Of a stretch of DNA of 64,000 nucleotides, positions 16,051-24,173 are shown piece after piece. The DNA comes from Mogibacterium diversum_A (GTDB lineage: Bacteria; Bacillota; Clostridia; Peptostreptococcales; Anaerovoracaceae). Below the pieces are notes generated by a model. The model was not told the DNA's origin, did not search any database, and saw only the letters and a program-made list of their open reading frames with translations. The stretch spans positions 1 to 64,000 of the forward strand of contig NZ_CALIZG010000012.1 in assembly GCF_938028775.1 (NCBI RefSeq), given 5' to 3'. Positions within the stretch are counted from its first letter, which is position 1, and each line of letters opens with the position of its first letter. The translations under genes and the position numbers were made by a program.

Positions 16051-16497
16051 ATGATGCTGGTAATTATAGCGAGTGGGCTGCTGATTATAGATCAGATTAC
16101 TAAATTCGCTGTGAGAAGCCGCATGGAGATTGGAGAAACGCTCCCCGTTTTCCGTGGCGTATTAGACTTTACATACGTCCAGAATCGGGGAGCTGCTTTT
16201 AGCTTATTCCAGAACTCGCAGCTCATCACAGTAATTTTGCCTGTAATAACAATGATAGCAGGGGTGATGTTCTTATTGCACCTCAGAAAGAAAAAAGAGA
16301 GGCTCGCAGAGCTTGGTGTACTTCTGATAATGTCTGGAGGCATTGGGAACCTCATTGATAGAACCGTCATGGGTTTTGTGACGGACATGATTTCAGTGGG
16401 AAGTTTCCCTGTGTTTAATGTTGCTGATATCTGCGTAACGGTCGGATGTGCAGTTTTGATACTGTGGGTAATAATTGGAGACAGGAAAGATGCTTAA
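16051..16497 (+). CDS. lspA: lipoprotein signal peptidase LspA
   Basis: A 148-residue signal peptidase II with four transmembrane helices. It cleaves the signal peptide of lipidated prolipoproteins such as MetQ here. The catalytic aspartates are in GNLIDR (about residue 110) and FNVADI (about 129). DQITKFAVRS and NRGAAFSLFQ are family motifs. The stop lies inside the start region of the next gene. Confidence 0.94.
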   Translation: MMLVIIASGLLIIDQITKFAVRSRMEIGETLPVFRGVLDFTYVQNRGAAFSLFQNSQLITVILPVITMIAGVMFLLHLRKKKERLAELGVLLIMSGGIGNLIDRTVMGFVTDMISVGSFPVFNVADICVTVGCAVLILWVIIGDRKDA

Positions 16498-17617
16498 GCC
16501 AAGACAGGATATACAAGCTAATAGACTTCGTGATGGGGATGATAAGCTAGAAAAAATTATATGCAAAGAAACTGAAGCTGAAGTTTTTACTCAAACTGAG
16601 ATGGATTATACCGAAGATGGCGATATCGAAAGCGATGGCGATATTGGTGAAGGTTTCGGATCGCAAGCTGGTGAAATTCCAGAGGTGCGAACTGCAGAGG
16701 TCAAGACTCTTACCCCTTCAGAAGCCGAAAAAGGTAAGAGACTTGATGCCTATATAGGCGAAGTGACCGACCTCTCGAGGAGCTATGCTCAGAACCTCAT
16801 CGAGGACGGTCTGGTCAGCGTCTCTGGCAAGAAAGTAGCTAAAAAGTACAAAATTAAGGCAGGCGAGACCATCATGATATCCATTCCAGAGGCGAAGCCA
16901 ATCGGAGCTGCCCCTGAAGATATCCCAATAGATATAATATATGAAGATGAGGATGTAATAGTGGTTGAAAAGCCGCGCGGCATGGTTGTACATCCGGCTA
17001 TCGGAAATCCTAGTGGCACGCTCGTCAATGCTATAATGTATCACTGTGGAGATTCGCTCTCGTCCATAAATGGAGCAATAAGACCAGGAATCGTCCACAG
17101 AATCGATAAGGATACGAGCGGGCTTCTTATGATAGCCAAGAATGACAGTGCCCACGAGTCGCTCGCCGCGCAGCTCAAGGAGCATTCAGTTACTAGAGAA
17201 TACATAGCGCTAGTCTTTGATAATATCAAGAAAAATAAGCTGACCATAGATGCACTAATCGGCCGTGATGATATCAATAGACTCAGAAAGGCTGTTAATG
17301 GAATAGGCTCAAGAGATGCGGTCACGCATATTAGAGTACTGAAGCGTTACGGTAAATACACTCTTGTATCTGCAAGGCTTGAGACAGGGCGTACGCATCA
17401 GATTAGGGTTCATATGGCTTCTATCAAGCATCCACTTGTTGGGGATACACTATATGGACCGAAGAAGCAGCCATTTGGACTGAATGGGCAGCTCCTTCAC
17501 GCCAGGCAGCTAGGGTTCGTGCATCCTAGGACTGGAGAGTACATGGAATTTTCTAGTGCGATACCTGAGTATTTTCAAGAAGTGCTTGATAAACTAGATG
17601 ATACGGAGAATAAATGA
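16490..17617 (+). CDS. rluD: RluD-type pseudouridine synthase
   Basis: A 375-residue RluA/RluD-family synthase. An S4 RNA-binding domain (KRLDAYIGEVTDLSRSYAQNLIEDGLVSVSG by position about 82-112) precedes the catalytic domain with HRIDKDTSGLL and its catalytic Asp, GRTHQIRVHMA and the C-terminal LHA motif. About 75 residues before the S4 domain are acidic and look disordered, which is longer than usual. The ATG at 16490 has GGAG at 16477-16480 and overlaps lspA by 8 bases. It probably modifies 23S rRNA helix 69. Confidence 0.9.
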   Translation: MLKPRQDIQANRLRDGDDKLEKIICKETEAEVFTQTEMDYTEDGDIESDGDIGEGFGSQAGEIPEVRTAEVKTLTPSEAEKGKRLDAYIGEVTDLSRSYAQNLIEDGLVSVSGKKVAKKYKIKAGETIMISIPEAKPIGAAPEDIPIDIIYEDEDVIVVEKPRGMVVHPAIGNPSGTLVNAIMYHCGDSLSSINGAIRPGIVHRIDKDTSGLLMIAKNDSAHESLAAQLKEHSVTREYIALVFDNIKKNKLTIDALIGRDDINRLRKAVNGIGSRDAVTHIRVLKRYGKYTLVSARLETGRTHQIRVHMASIKHPLVGDTLYGPKKQPFGLNGQLLHARQLGFVHPRTGEYMEFSSAIPEYFQEVLDKLDDTENK

Positions 17618-18321
17618 GCAATAACGAGAAAATCAAGATAAAGCCAGGAACTCTGCTTTATCCGTTACCAGCTGTTATGGTGACTGTTGGTAACGCAGAG
17701 AATAATAATATTATCACGATTGCTTGGACTGGAATTATTAATTCTGACCCTGCGATTCTGTACATTTCTGTAAGAAAATCAAGGTACAGTCATGCGATGA
17801 TTTCAGAGAATGGAGAGTTCGTAATAAACCTTACCACTGAGAAGCTCGCAAGAGCAACTGATTTTGCTGGGGTGAGATCTGGACGTAATATCGACAAGGC
17901 AGGCGAACTCGGTCTTACCTTGATCCCTGGAGTGACCAATGATACTCCGATGATTGCAGAATCACCAATTAACCTTGAGTGCAAGGTTCTGGAAGTTAGA
18001 GAGTACCCCACTCACGACATGTTCATAGCTGAAGTCGTAGACGCGCATATAAGTGCTGAATTTGTGGATGAGAACGGTAGCTATGACTTCGGACGTATGA
18101 ATCTTATAGCTTTCAATCATGGTGGCTACTATGGACTTGATGATCAGGATATGGGGAGATTCGGCTTTTCTGTCATGAAGGAGAAGACTAAGCGCCGCAA
18201 GGAGAAGGAAGCAAGGGGCGCTAGAAGGCAGCAATCAAGAAATCGTAGGGGTTCCAGCAAGAAACATAATAATGCTATCAAAGCTTCTAGTGATATAAAT
18301 AAAAGAAAAAACTATAAGTGA
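17614..18321 (+). CDS. flavin reductase-like FMN-binding protein with basic tail
   Basis: A 235-residue protein. Residues about 10-175 form a flavin reductase-like split barrel (LYPLPAVMVTVGNAENNNIITIAWTGIINSDP, YSHAMISENGEFVINL, ATDFAGVRSGRNIDK). From about residue 188 the sequence becomes a strongly basic tail (KRRKEKEARGARRQQSRNRR and on) that suggests RNA or ribosome association. It overlaps rluD by ATGA, so the two are coupled. Its oxidoreductase partner and the function of the tail are unknown. Confidence 0.85.
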   Translation: MSNNEKIKIKPGTLLYPLPAVMVTVGNAENNNIITIAWTGIINSDPAILYISVRKSRYSHAMISENGEFVINLTTEKLARATDFAGVRSGRNIDKAGELGLTLIPGVTNDTPMIAESPINLECKVLEVREYPTHDMFIAEVVDAHISAEFVDENGSYDFGRMNLIAFNHGGYYGLDDQDMGRFGFSVMKEKTKRRKEKEARGARRQQSRNRRGSSKKHNNAIKASSDINKRKNYK

Positions 18322-18350
18322 TTAAGCATGGCAGCTTAATCACTTTATAA
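18318..18350 (+). terminator. terminator of the divIVA-rluD-flavoprotein operon
   Basis: GTGATTAAGC (18318-18327) pairs perfectly with GCTTAATCAC (18334-18343), followed by TTTATAA. The stem begins inside the last codons of the flavoprotein gene. Confidence 0.85.
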
Positions 18351-18353
18351 CTA

Positions 18354-18382
18354 TTGCTAAACAGAACACCTTATGATATGAT
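18354..18382 (+). promoter_or_regulatory. promoter of the small orphan transcript
   Basis: TTGCTA at 18354-18359 and TATGAT at 18377-18382 are 17 bases apart. The start would be near 18389. Confidence 0.7.
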
Positions 18383-18395
18383 GACACCGAAGAAT

Positions 18396-18413
18396 AGTTA
18401 GATGAATCTAACT
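18396..18413. promoter_or_regulatory. operator site A (AGTTAG-N6-CTAACT)
   Basis: AGTTAG and CTAACT flank ATGAAT. The dyad extends one base on each side to 9-bp perfect arms. It begins about 7 bases after the predicted start of the small transcript. Sites B (47578) and C (47652) have the same half-sites and spacing. Confidence 0.65.
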
Positions 18414-18448
18414 AAAAGGGTTTAAATATAAAGGGGGTTAAAAATCTC

Positions 18449-18475
18449 ATGAGAGAAATTCCGCCATTCAATTGA
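18449..18475 (+). CDS. 8-residue peptide MREIPPFN
   Basis: An ATG with AAGGGGGT (18431-18438) ten bases upstream opens a frame of eight codons, ending in TGA nine bases before the terminator stem. The Shine-Dalgarno sequence pairs with 16S rRNA over eight bases with one G-U. The peptide contains a Pro-Pro pair, which can slow ribosomes. It may be a leader-type or signalling peptide, or translation may only shape the RNA. I know no homologue. Confidence 0.35.
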   Translation: MREIPPFN

Positions 18476-18483
18476 TCTTTCCA

Positions 18484-18512
18484 AATGCCGCGATAATTCG
18501 CGGCATTTTTTC
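18484..18512 (+). terminator. terminator of the small transcript
   Basis: AATGCCGCG (18484-18492) pairs perfectly with CGCGGCATT (18499-18507) over a 6-base loop, followed by a run of T. Confidence 0.9.
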
Positions 18513-18650
18513 ATGCTTTTAGAACCCGAAGAGAAAGAGATAAATCCAAGAAAGTATTTAATTCAAAATCTCAGTTCAGTGAAAAATATGAATTAAAACC
18601 AATTAAAGCTTAAAGACATTTAAAAAAGATTTTAATATTCTATTTTTTTT

Positions 18651-18659
18651 TGATACAAT
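18651..18659 (+). promoter_or_regulatory. extended -10 promoter of the 18699 gene
   Basis: TGATACAAT is an extended -10 element (TGn plus TACAAT) 40 bases before the next start codon. No clear -35 is present. The rest of 18513-18698 is AT-rich, with no other feature I can support. Confidence 0.5.
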
Positions 18660-18698
18660 AGAAAAGTAATTTATTAACAGTAATTATAGGAGGCGACT

Positions 18699-19187
18699 AT
18701 GTTAATTATTGGAGTATTTATAGGTCTGTGGGTGGTGCTATTTGCTGCATTTATGGCTTTTTACAGCAAGAAAAAGAAGAACAATGCAAGTTTTGTAAGC
18801 GAAAATAGCAATAAGGCTATAGTTCATCTGCACTGCAAGAAGATTAAAATCAATGGACAGGATATTTCCACTTATAATCCTATAACAGGAGAGTATCTTG
18901 AAAAAGTGGTTGCACTTGAGCCAGGAAGGTACACAATCTCCGGTATATATCAGACTACAGATAATAGATTAAACAAAACTATAAATGTTAAGTCAGATGA
19001 TGTTGAGTTTGAACTTGATTTAGAGGGAGGCTGCACTTATTCAGCAGCTATGTATATGTATTCTCCTGAAGAGAGGGAGCAGTACTATAACGGCGATACA
19101 GATGAAGCTGTAGCAAGTGTTCCTCTAAGCATTGTTGAAGGAAGCGACTTCATAAAGGCATATGTTATCTGCTACAAAGAAAAATAA
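18699..19187 (+). CDS. small membrane-anchored protein of unknown function
   Basis: A 162-residue protein that I do not recognise. Residues 1-23 form a transmembrane helix followed by KKKKNN, so the remainder could be cytoplasmic if the positive-inside rule holds. The soluble part (about 38-130) has alternating polar and hydrophobic strands (AIVHLHCKKIKING, EPGRYTISGIYQTTD, VEFELDLEGGCTYS), suggesting a small beta-sandwich. AGGAGG lies 7 bases before the ATG. It is monocistronic with its own terminator. Confidence 0.6.
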   Translation: MLIIGVFIGLWVVLFAAFMAFYSKKKKNNASFVSENSNKAIVHLHCKKIKINGQDISTYNPITGEYLEKVVALEPGRYTISGIYQTTDNRLNKTINVKSDDVEFELDLEGGCTYSAAMYMYSPEEREQYYNGDTDEAVASVPLSIVEGSDFIKAYVICYKEK

Positions 19188-19192
19188 TAAAC

Positions 19193-19233
19193 AAAAGGGA
19201 GCTATCACTGTGATAAAGTGCTTAGCTCCTTTT
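19193..19233 (+). terminator. terminator after the 18699 gene
   Basis: AAAAGGGAGCTA pairs with TAGCTCCTTTT (one bulge), giving a hairpin with T-rich flanks. It could also stop transcription of the converging rqcH gene. Confidence 0.8.
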
Positions 19234-19313
19234 CGGTTTTATGTTTGTAATGCATTATCAGGATGATAATGCATTTTGTATTTTTTGCATTGAAAAAATT
19301 TAGATATGAAAAG

Positions 19314-21017
19314 CTAGTCCTTGGCGGTACTACCAGGTAGCTTCGGCGTGACATAAACCGTAGAATTATGCGTGAAAATCACCATTCCTGGCTTTGCGCC
19401 ACTTGGCTTCTTGACATACTTTACTAGCGTGTAGTCGACCGGTACGTTGTCGCTGTCCTTACCCTTGCTGTGATAGGCAGCTATGGAAGCAGCCTCGTAT
19501 ATGGTCTCGGCTGTAATATCCTGAAGTGACTCACCTGACTCAGTTACGAGAATCACGTGTGAACCAGGAATTTCTTTGGTATGAAACCATATATCGGTAC
19601 GACTAGCGGTTTTGGTGGTTAGCTGGTCGTTCTCCTTGTTGTTTCTACCGACGAATACATGGTGCCCATCAGACAGTCTATATTCGCGTGGTGCCTGCTT
19701 TTGTTTATTTCGTTTATGGCCCGGCTTACTTCGGTACCTGATGTAACCAGTCTCAACTAATTCTTCTTTAATCTGATCAATCTCTCCTTCAGTGCTAGCT
19801 GCCTCAAGGCTCTGCATTACGCTATCAAGATATGTTATGTCAGCCTCAACCTCTTCAAGCTGAACCGCCTTCTCCTTGATGGCTGTTCTAGCCTTCGAAT
19901 ACTTCTTGAAGTATTGCTGTGCATTCTTAGCTCCAGAAAGTTTCTCTGAAAGCGGAATAGTTATATTAGAACCATCGTAGTAATTTACAACCTCTACAGA
20001 GCGGGCGCCAGCCTGAATCAGATGGATGTTAGCTGTCAAGAGCTCGCCGTACAGGCGATACTTATCGGAGTTCTCGGCCTTCAGCAGGTCCTCGGATAGT
20101 CTCTTTTTCTTGAGTAATGCCTTGTCCAGCGCCGATTTCACAATCTTGTGTAAAGGTACTGATTTCTGCTTTATTATATTAGTACTTGCGCGGTGTTGAT
20201 AGTAGAATTCAATGCAGCTGCTAAGGCTGTCAAATGCCTCTTGCCTAAGCCCGCAGTATTCCGACAAATCCGTTATGTGAAATTCGCGAGGCGCATCATC
20301 GTCGTCAAAATAGATAGTAGGTGTAAATGAACCAGTCTCCGCAGATTCAACAATCTCAGCTAGACGAGCTGCAGGCTCTTTAGAAGAAAGGAGCTCTCTA
20401 GCGATGGCTGGAGAAATTCCCGATATGCGGTTCATGATTAGTTTTTCGCTAAGAACCACACCTTCGCTGTTAACAAAGTCTTCTGTTGATGCTGATTTAA
20501 ATGGCGTCTTGTCTTGCTTAGGCGGATACACGTATATAACGCCTGGAAGCAGCTGCCTATACCTATTTACATCTATGGAAATTCTCTTGATAGAATCTAT
20601 GATTTTGCCGGATTCGATATCGATGAGAATTATGTTGCTGTGCTTGCCCATAATCTCAACTATTAGCCTCTTGGATGTGGTGAAACCGAGCTCTGTCTGA
20701 GCTTCGATGTCTATCTCTATGATTCGTTCAGAATCTTGCTGCCTAATCGCTGTTATGCGCCCACCTTGAATGTGCTTTCGCATTAACATGCAAAAGTTAG
20801 GAGGCCGCATCGGGTTACTATACTTGTCCTCAGTGAGGCATATGCGCGCCGACTGGCTGCCGCAAGATGCGAGGAGCTTTACATTGCCTTCTCTTGTATG
20901 AATCTGTATTAATAAATCTTCGCCAGTTGGCTGGTAGATTTTCTCAATCTTACCTAGCATAATGGTGTTCGACAGCTCTGTGGCTATCGCAGATGTGATG
21001 ATGCCGTCAAATGCCAA
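19314..21017 (-). CDS. rqcH: Rqc2 homologue RqcH (NFACT / FbpA family)
   Basis: A 567-residue NFACT protein. Bacterial RqcH binds stalled 50S subunits and adds C-terminal alanine tails that mark nascent chains for degradation. The order is NFACT-N (MAFDGIITSAIATELSN), helix-hairpin-helix region (NRISGISPAIARELLSS), a coiled coil (about 285-430) and NFACT-R (DIWFHTKEIPGSHVIL, GKDSDNVPVDYTLVKYVKKPSGAKPGMV). It was once called a fibronectin-binding protein. The start codon is TTG (21015-21017), with AAAGGA upstream. It works in parallel to the tmRNA system also encoded here (smpB, ssrA). Confidence 0.93.
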   Translation of the reverse strand: MAFDGIITSAIATELSNTIMLGKIEKIYQPTGEDLLIQIHTREGNVKLLASCGSQSARICLTEDKYSNPMRPPNFCMLMRKHIQGGRITAIRQQDSERIIEIDIEAQTELGFTTSKRLIVEIMGKHSNIILIDIESGKIIDSIKRISIDVNRYRQLLPGVIYVYPPKQDKTPFKSASTEDFVNSEGVVLSEKLIMNRISGISPAIARELLSSKEPAARLAEIVESAETGSFTPTIYFDDDDAPREFHITDLSEYCGLRQEAFDSLSSCIEFYYQHRASTNIIKQKSVPLHKIVKSALDKALLKKKRLSEDLLKAENSDKYRLYGELLTANIHLIQAGARSVEVVNYYDGSNITIPLSEKLSGAKNAQQYFKKYSKARTAIKEKAVQLEEVEADITYLDSVMQSLEAASTEGEIDQIKEELVETGYIRYRSKPGHKRNKQKQAPREYRLSDGHHVFVGRNNKENDQLTTKTASRTDIWFHTKEIPGSHVILVTESGESLQDITAETIYEAASIAAYHSKGKDSDNVPVDYTLVKYVKKPSGAKPGMVIFTHNSTVYVTPKLPGSTAKD

Positions 21018-21032
21018 TTCGTATTCCTTTCT

Positions 21033-21059
21033 GGCATCAGAAAAATCAGCTCTGATGCC
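21033..21059 (-). other. hairpin in the rqcH leader
   Basis: GGCATCAGA (21033-21041) and TCTGATGCC (21051-21059) form a perfect 9-bp stem just upstream of the rqcH ribosome binding site on the minus strand. It may stabilise or gate the message. No T run follows. Confidence 0.5.
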
Positions 21060-21225
21060 GACACGATGCTAAATAGCATATCACGGAGGTTCGCATTTTT
21101 CAAGCTACGTAGACTTTGCGCGCCGAGGATTTGATGATGATTTCATATGCAAGTTAGCATGGGGTTTTATAGATTTTCTAACATAATTCATATTTCTGTA
21201 ACATTAGCGACTAAATCGTTAATTG

Positions 21226-21254
21226 TTTACTTTAAAGTGCGTAAAGGATATAAT
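21226..21254 (+). promoter_or_regulatory. promoter of yicC-gmk-rpoZ
   Basis: A consensus TATAAT (21249-21254) has TTTACT 17 bases upstream (21226-21231). The yicC ATG follows 30 bases later. Confidence 0.6.
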
Positions 21255-21283
21255 AAATTGGTTAAACACAAGGAGGTGGACAC

Positions 21284-22174
21284 ATGGTAAGAAGCATGAC
21301 AGGCTACGGTAGAGGCATATATAGTGATAACCAGAGAAGTATAACCGTAGAGGTTAAAGCTGTAAATCACAGATACTGCGATATAACCGTAAAGATGCCT
21401 AGAAAATACTCTTTTGCAGAAGAGAAAATAAAAGCGGCAGCAAAGGAAGTCATGAGGCGTGGGAAAATTGAAATCGGTGTGTCCATAGATAATTTTGGCA
21501 AGAGTGAAACAGATGTAAATCTCAATCTAGAAGTGGCAAAGCGCTATTACGATGCGCTCACTGAACTGAGTCAGAGCTTTGAACTTTCTGGTGATGGGCA
21601 GGTGCCACTAAGCCTCCTCGCTGGGATGACAGACGTGCTGACTACCGTACCGGCTGCGGATGATGAAGAGGAATTTACAAGAGAGTTGATGGCGGCTCTC
21701 AAGGAAGCTCTCGAAGGCATTAGCGCGATGAGAACTGTCGAGGGAGAAAAATTGGCGCTAGATATACTCAAAAGAGCTGATATCATTGAAAATACCAAGA
21801 ATCTTATAGCAGTGCGAGCGCCTAAGATTGAAAGGGAATACAAGGAGAAGCTAAAAGCGAGAATTACCGAGCTTCTAGATGGAAGTGTGGAGGTTCCAGA
21901 GGATAGACTTGCGCTCGAGGCGGCTATTTTCGCTGATAAAGCGAATATAACAGAAGAAATCGTGAGGCTCGGCAGTCACATAGACCAGCTCAGGACTTTC
22001 ATAAATGGCGATGAAGAGACTGTGGGCAAGAAGATTGACTTCCTCGTTCAGGAGATGAATAGAGAGGCTAATACTATAGGATCCAAGTCAAATGATATGG
22101 ATATTACATCATGGATGCTAGAGCTCAAAGCTGAGATAGAGAAAATACGTGAGCAGGTCCAGAATATCGAATAA
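21284..22174 (+). CDS. yicC: YicC/YloC-family endoribonuclease
   Basis: A 296-residue member of the YicC family (YicC_N plus DUF1732), recently described as endoribonucleases acting on RNA ends and small RNAs. The start MVRSMTGYGRG and the C-terminal KIDFLVQEMNREANTIGSKSNDMDI are diagnostic. AGGAGG precedes the ATG. The order yicC-gmk-rpoZ is the usual Firmicute arrangement, but remA (often between yicC and gmk) is missing. Confidence 0.93.
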   Translation: MVRSMTGYGRGIYSDNQRSITVEVKAVNHRYCDITVKMPRKYSFAEEKIKAAAKEVMRRGKIEIGVSIDNFGKSETDVNLNLEVAKRYYDALTELSQSFELSGDGQVPLSLLAGMTDVLTTVPAADDEEEFTRELMAALKEALEGISAMRTVEGEKLALDILKRADIIENTKNLIAVRAPKIEREYKEKLKARITELLDGSVEVPEDRLALEAAIFADKANITEEIVRLGSHIDQLRTFINGDEETVGKKIDFLVQEMNREANTIGSKSNDMDITSWMLELKAEIEKIREQVQNIE

Positions 22175-22227
22175 AGGAGACGGTCTCGGAAAAGATATTA
22201 TGGCATCTAGAGTGAGAAGTGTTTTTA

Positions 22228-22236
22228 TGGTATAAT
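22228..22236 (+). promoter_or_regulatory. extended -10 promoter ahead of gmk
   Basis: TGGTATAAT is a perfect extended -10 (TGnTATAAT) 28 bases before gmk. No good -35 is seen, as often with this class. Confidence 0.55.
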
Positions 22237-22264
22237 ATTAGCCAAATATTCAGTACAGGAGACA

Positions 22265-22894
22265 ATGATGGGAAAGTCGAGTCACAATGACGGCAGACTC
22301 TTTGTTATATCGGGACCGTCGGGTGCAGGCAAGGGCACTATTTGTAAGAAATTGCTTGAGTCAGTAGATATTTCGATTTCAACTTCGATGACGACTAGGG
22401 CGCCAAGGACAGGTGAAATAGACGGTAAGGACTATTACTTCGTTACAGTAGATGAGTTCGAAGAGAAAATTGCTAATGGCGGGATGCTCGAGTATGCGAG
22501 AGTGTTTGATAATATTTATGGAACGCCTAAGGACATGGTAATTAAACAGCTCGAAAGAGGCAGAGACGTCATACTAGAGATTGATGTTCAAGGTGGACTG
22601 CAGATAAAGAAGAAGATGCCGGAGCAAGCTGTGCTTGTGTTCGTTTTACCACCAGACCTCACAACGCTTCGCCAGCGGATTATAGATCGAGGCACCGAAA
22701 CTGAAGAAGTAATCGATAAGAGATTTAACGAGGCAATTAATGAGATAAAATTGATTGGTGAGTATGACTACTATGTGGTCAACGATGAGCTTGACGATGC
22801 AGTGTATGATCTCAAGGCCATAATTATGGCAGAGAGAAGACGTGTACCGAACAAGATAATGCCAATCGTTAGAGAATACGAGAAGGAAATCTAG
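22265..22894 (+). CDS. gmk: guanylate kinase
   Basis: A 209-residue GMP kinase (ATP + GMP to ADP + GDP). The P-loop is GPSGAGKGT (about 18-26). SMTTRAPRTGEIDGKDYYFV and EYARVFDNIYGTPK form the GMP-binding part, and VILEIDVQGG is conserved. An AGGAG site precedes two adjacent ATGs; the first is given. rpoZ follows after 13 bases. Confidence 0.96.
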   Translation: MMGKSSHNDGRLFVISGPSGAGKGTICKKLLESVDISISTSMTTRAPRTGEIDGKDYYFVTVDEFEEKIANGGMLEYARVFDNIYGTPKDMVIKQLERGRDVILEIDVQGGLQIKKKMPEQAVLVFVLPPDLTTLRQRIIDRGTETEEVIDKRFNEAINEIKLIGEYDYYVVNDELDDAVYDLKAIIMAERRRVPNKIMPIVREYEKEI

Positions 22895-22907
22895 GAGGAA
22901 ATTCATC

Positions 22908-23264
22908 ATGATGCTATATCCAGCAATTAACGAGCTCAACAAGCTAACAGACAGCAGATACACACTGGTTGTGCTGACGGCAAAGAGAGCTAGAGATATC
23001 ATTGACGGCAAGCCGGTTCTTACAGATGTTGAAGCAGAGAGACCTGTTAGCCTTGCGACTAACGAGATTGCAGAAGGGCTCATCACTTACAAGAGAAGCG
23101 ATGAACACGGTGAAGAGGCACCAGCATTTGAAAACTTTGAACTAGACATTAACTGTGAGGCTGCTGTGGCTTCCGAGGCAGCGCAGGCAGAGACAAGCGA
23201 TGAGGTTCAGAGTGACGCTGAAGCAGAGGAACCAGCTGTGGATGAGACAGGTTTGGATGCGTAA
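22908..23264 (+). CDS. rpoZ: RNA polymerase omega subunit with acidic C-terminal tail
   Basis: A 118-residue omega subunit. The core (MLYPAINELNKLTDSRYTLVVLTAKRARDI, AERPVSLATNEIAEGLITYKR) ends near residue 66. The remaining 50 residues are rich in Glu, Ala and Asp and look disordered, longer than the typical 65-90-residue protein. It stabilises the beta-prime subunit in RNA polymerase. A terminator follows. Confidence 0.92.
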   Translation: MMLYPAINELNKLTDSRYTLVVLTAKRARDIIDGKPVLTDVEAERPVSLATNEIAEGLITYKRSDEHGEEAPAFENFELDINCEAAVASEAAQAETSDEVQSDAEAEEPAVDETGLDA

Positions 23265-23288
23265 GCTTCTGGATGTAATATGGTAACT

Positions 23289-23320
23289 GAAATGGAAGTC
23301 GCTTAGATTTCCATTTTTTA
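23289..23320 (+). terminator. terminator after rpoZ
   Basis: AAATGGAA (23290-23297) pairs with TTCCATTT (23309-23316), followed by T residues. Confidence 0.8.
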
Positions 23321-23345
23321 TATATAGAATGTATCAGGCGGTACG

Positions 23346-24173
23346 ATGGAGAATTACATTACAAATATTCCATTTAAATTGGCAAGCAGGGAGAATCACC
23401 CTGAGAATACCATAATAAGAGTCGGGGACGTCACTATAGGAGAGGGGCTTACGCTTATCGCGGGACCTTGTGCAGTTGAATCGGAGACTGCGCTTTTTGA
23501 GCTTGCACAGAAAGTTAAAGCATCTGGGGCGAGCATTCTTCGAGGAGGCGCATTTAAGCCTAGAACCTCACCATATGATTTTCAGGGTATTGGCAAAGAG
23601 GGCATAGAGATTCTAGTCAAGGTAAAGGAACTCACTGGTATGCCTGTTGTTAGCGAAATTGTGGATGCCACGGATATAGAACTGTTCAGAGACATAGATA
23701 TCCTGCAGATTGGATCGCGTAATATGCAGAATTTTAGTCTGCTTAAAGCAGTTGGACGCACAGATAAGGCGGTTCTTTTGAAGCGCGGATATGCCTCGAC
23801 CTATGAGGACTTACTGCTCGCGGCAGAGTATATACTAGCTGAGGGGAATGGCAAGGTTATCCTCTGCGAGCGCGGAATAAGAAGCTTTGAGAACTATACG
23901 AGAAATACTCTAGATATAAACGCTATTCCGGCGCTTCATGAACTGACTCATCTGCCCGTGATTGCAGACCCGAGCCACTCGACTGGGAAATCCTCGCTCG
24001 TTAGACCGGCATCTCTAGCAGCTGTAGCAGCAGGTGCTGATGGACTGATCATAGAGGTTCATCAGGAGCCACAGAATGCGTTATCAGATGGTGCACAGGC
24101 AGTTACACCAGAGCAATTTGATGAGATAGCAAGCACCGCAAAGAATATCAGAGAGATTGCTTATGGGAAATAG
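23346..24173 (+). CDS. aroF: 3-deoxy-7-phosphoheptulonate synthase, type I-beta
   Basis: A 275-residue DAHP synthase that condenses phosphoenolpyruvate and erythrose 4-phosphate in the first shikimate step. LIAGPCAVES, LRGGAFKPRTSPYDFQG, LQIGSRNMQNF, LLKRG and VIADPSHSTGK bear the substrate and metal ligands. There is no N-terminal ferredoxin-like regulatory domain, so feedback inhibition through such a domain is not expected. The stop lies 11 bases inside the next gene, which encodes two later shikimate enzymes. Confidence 0.95.
   Translation: MENYITNIPFKLASRENHPENTIIRVGDVTIGEGLTLIAGPCAVESETALFELAQKVKASGASILRGGAFKPRTSPYDFQGIGKEGIEILVKVKELTGMPVVSEIVDATDIELFRDIDILQIGSRNMQNFSLLKAVGRTDKAVLLKRGYASTYEDLLLAAEYILAEGNGKVILCERGIRSFENYTRNTLDINAIPALHELTHLPVIADPSHSTGKSSLVRPASLAAVAAGADGLIIEVHQEPQNALSDGAQAVTPEQFDEIASTAKNIREIAYGK

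Larger units (their letters stand above)
18389..18512 (+). ncRNA. candidate small regulated RNA of about 120 nt
   Basis: A complete short transcription unit is visible: a promoter (18354-18382), a palindrome at the 5' end (18395-18414), a mini-frame (18449-18475) and a strong terminator (18484-18512). No annotated gene lies within it. It could be a regulatory RNA, a peptide message or both. The 5' palindrome matches two sites before the ECF/ABC operon. Transcription is inferred from the signals only. Confidence 0.5.
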
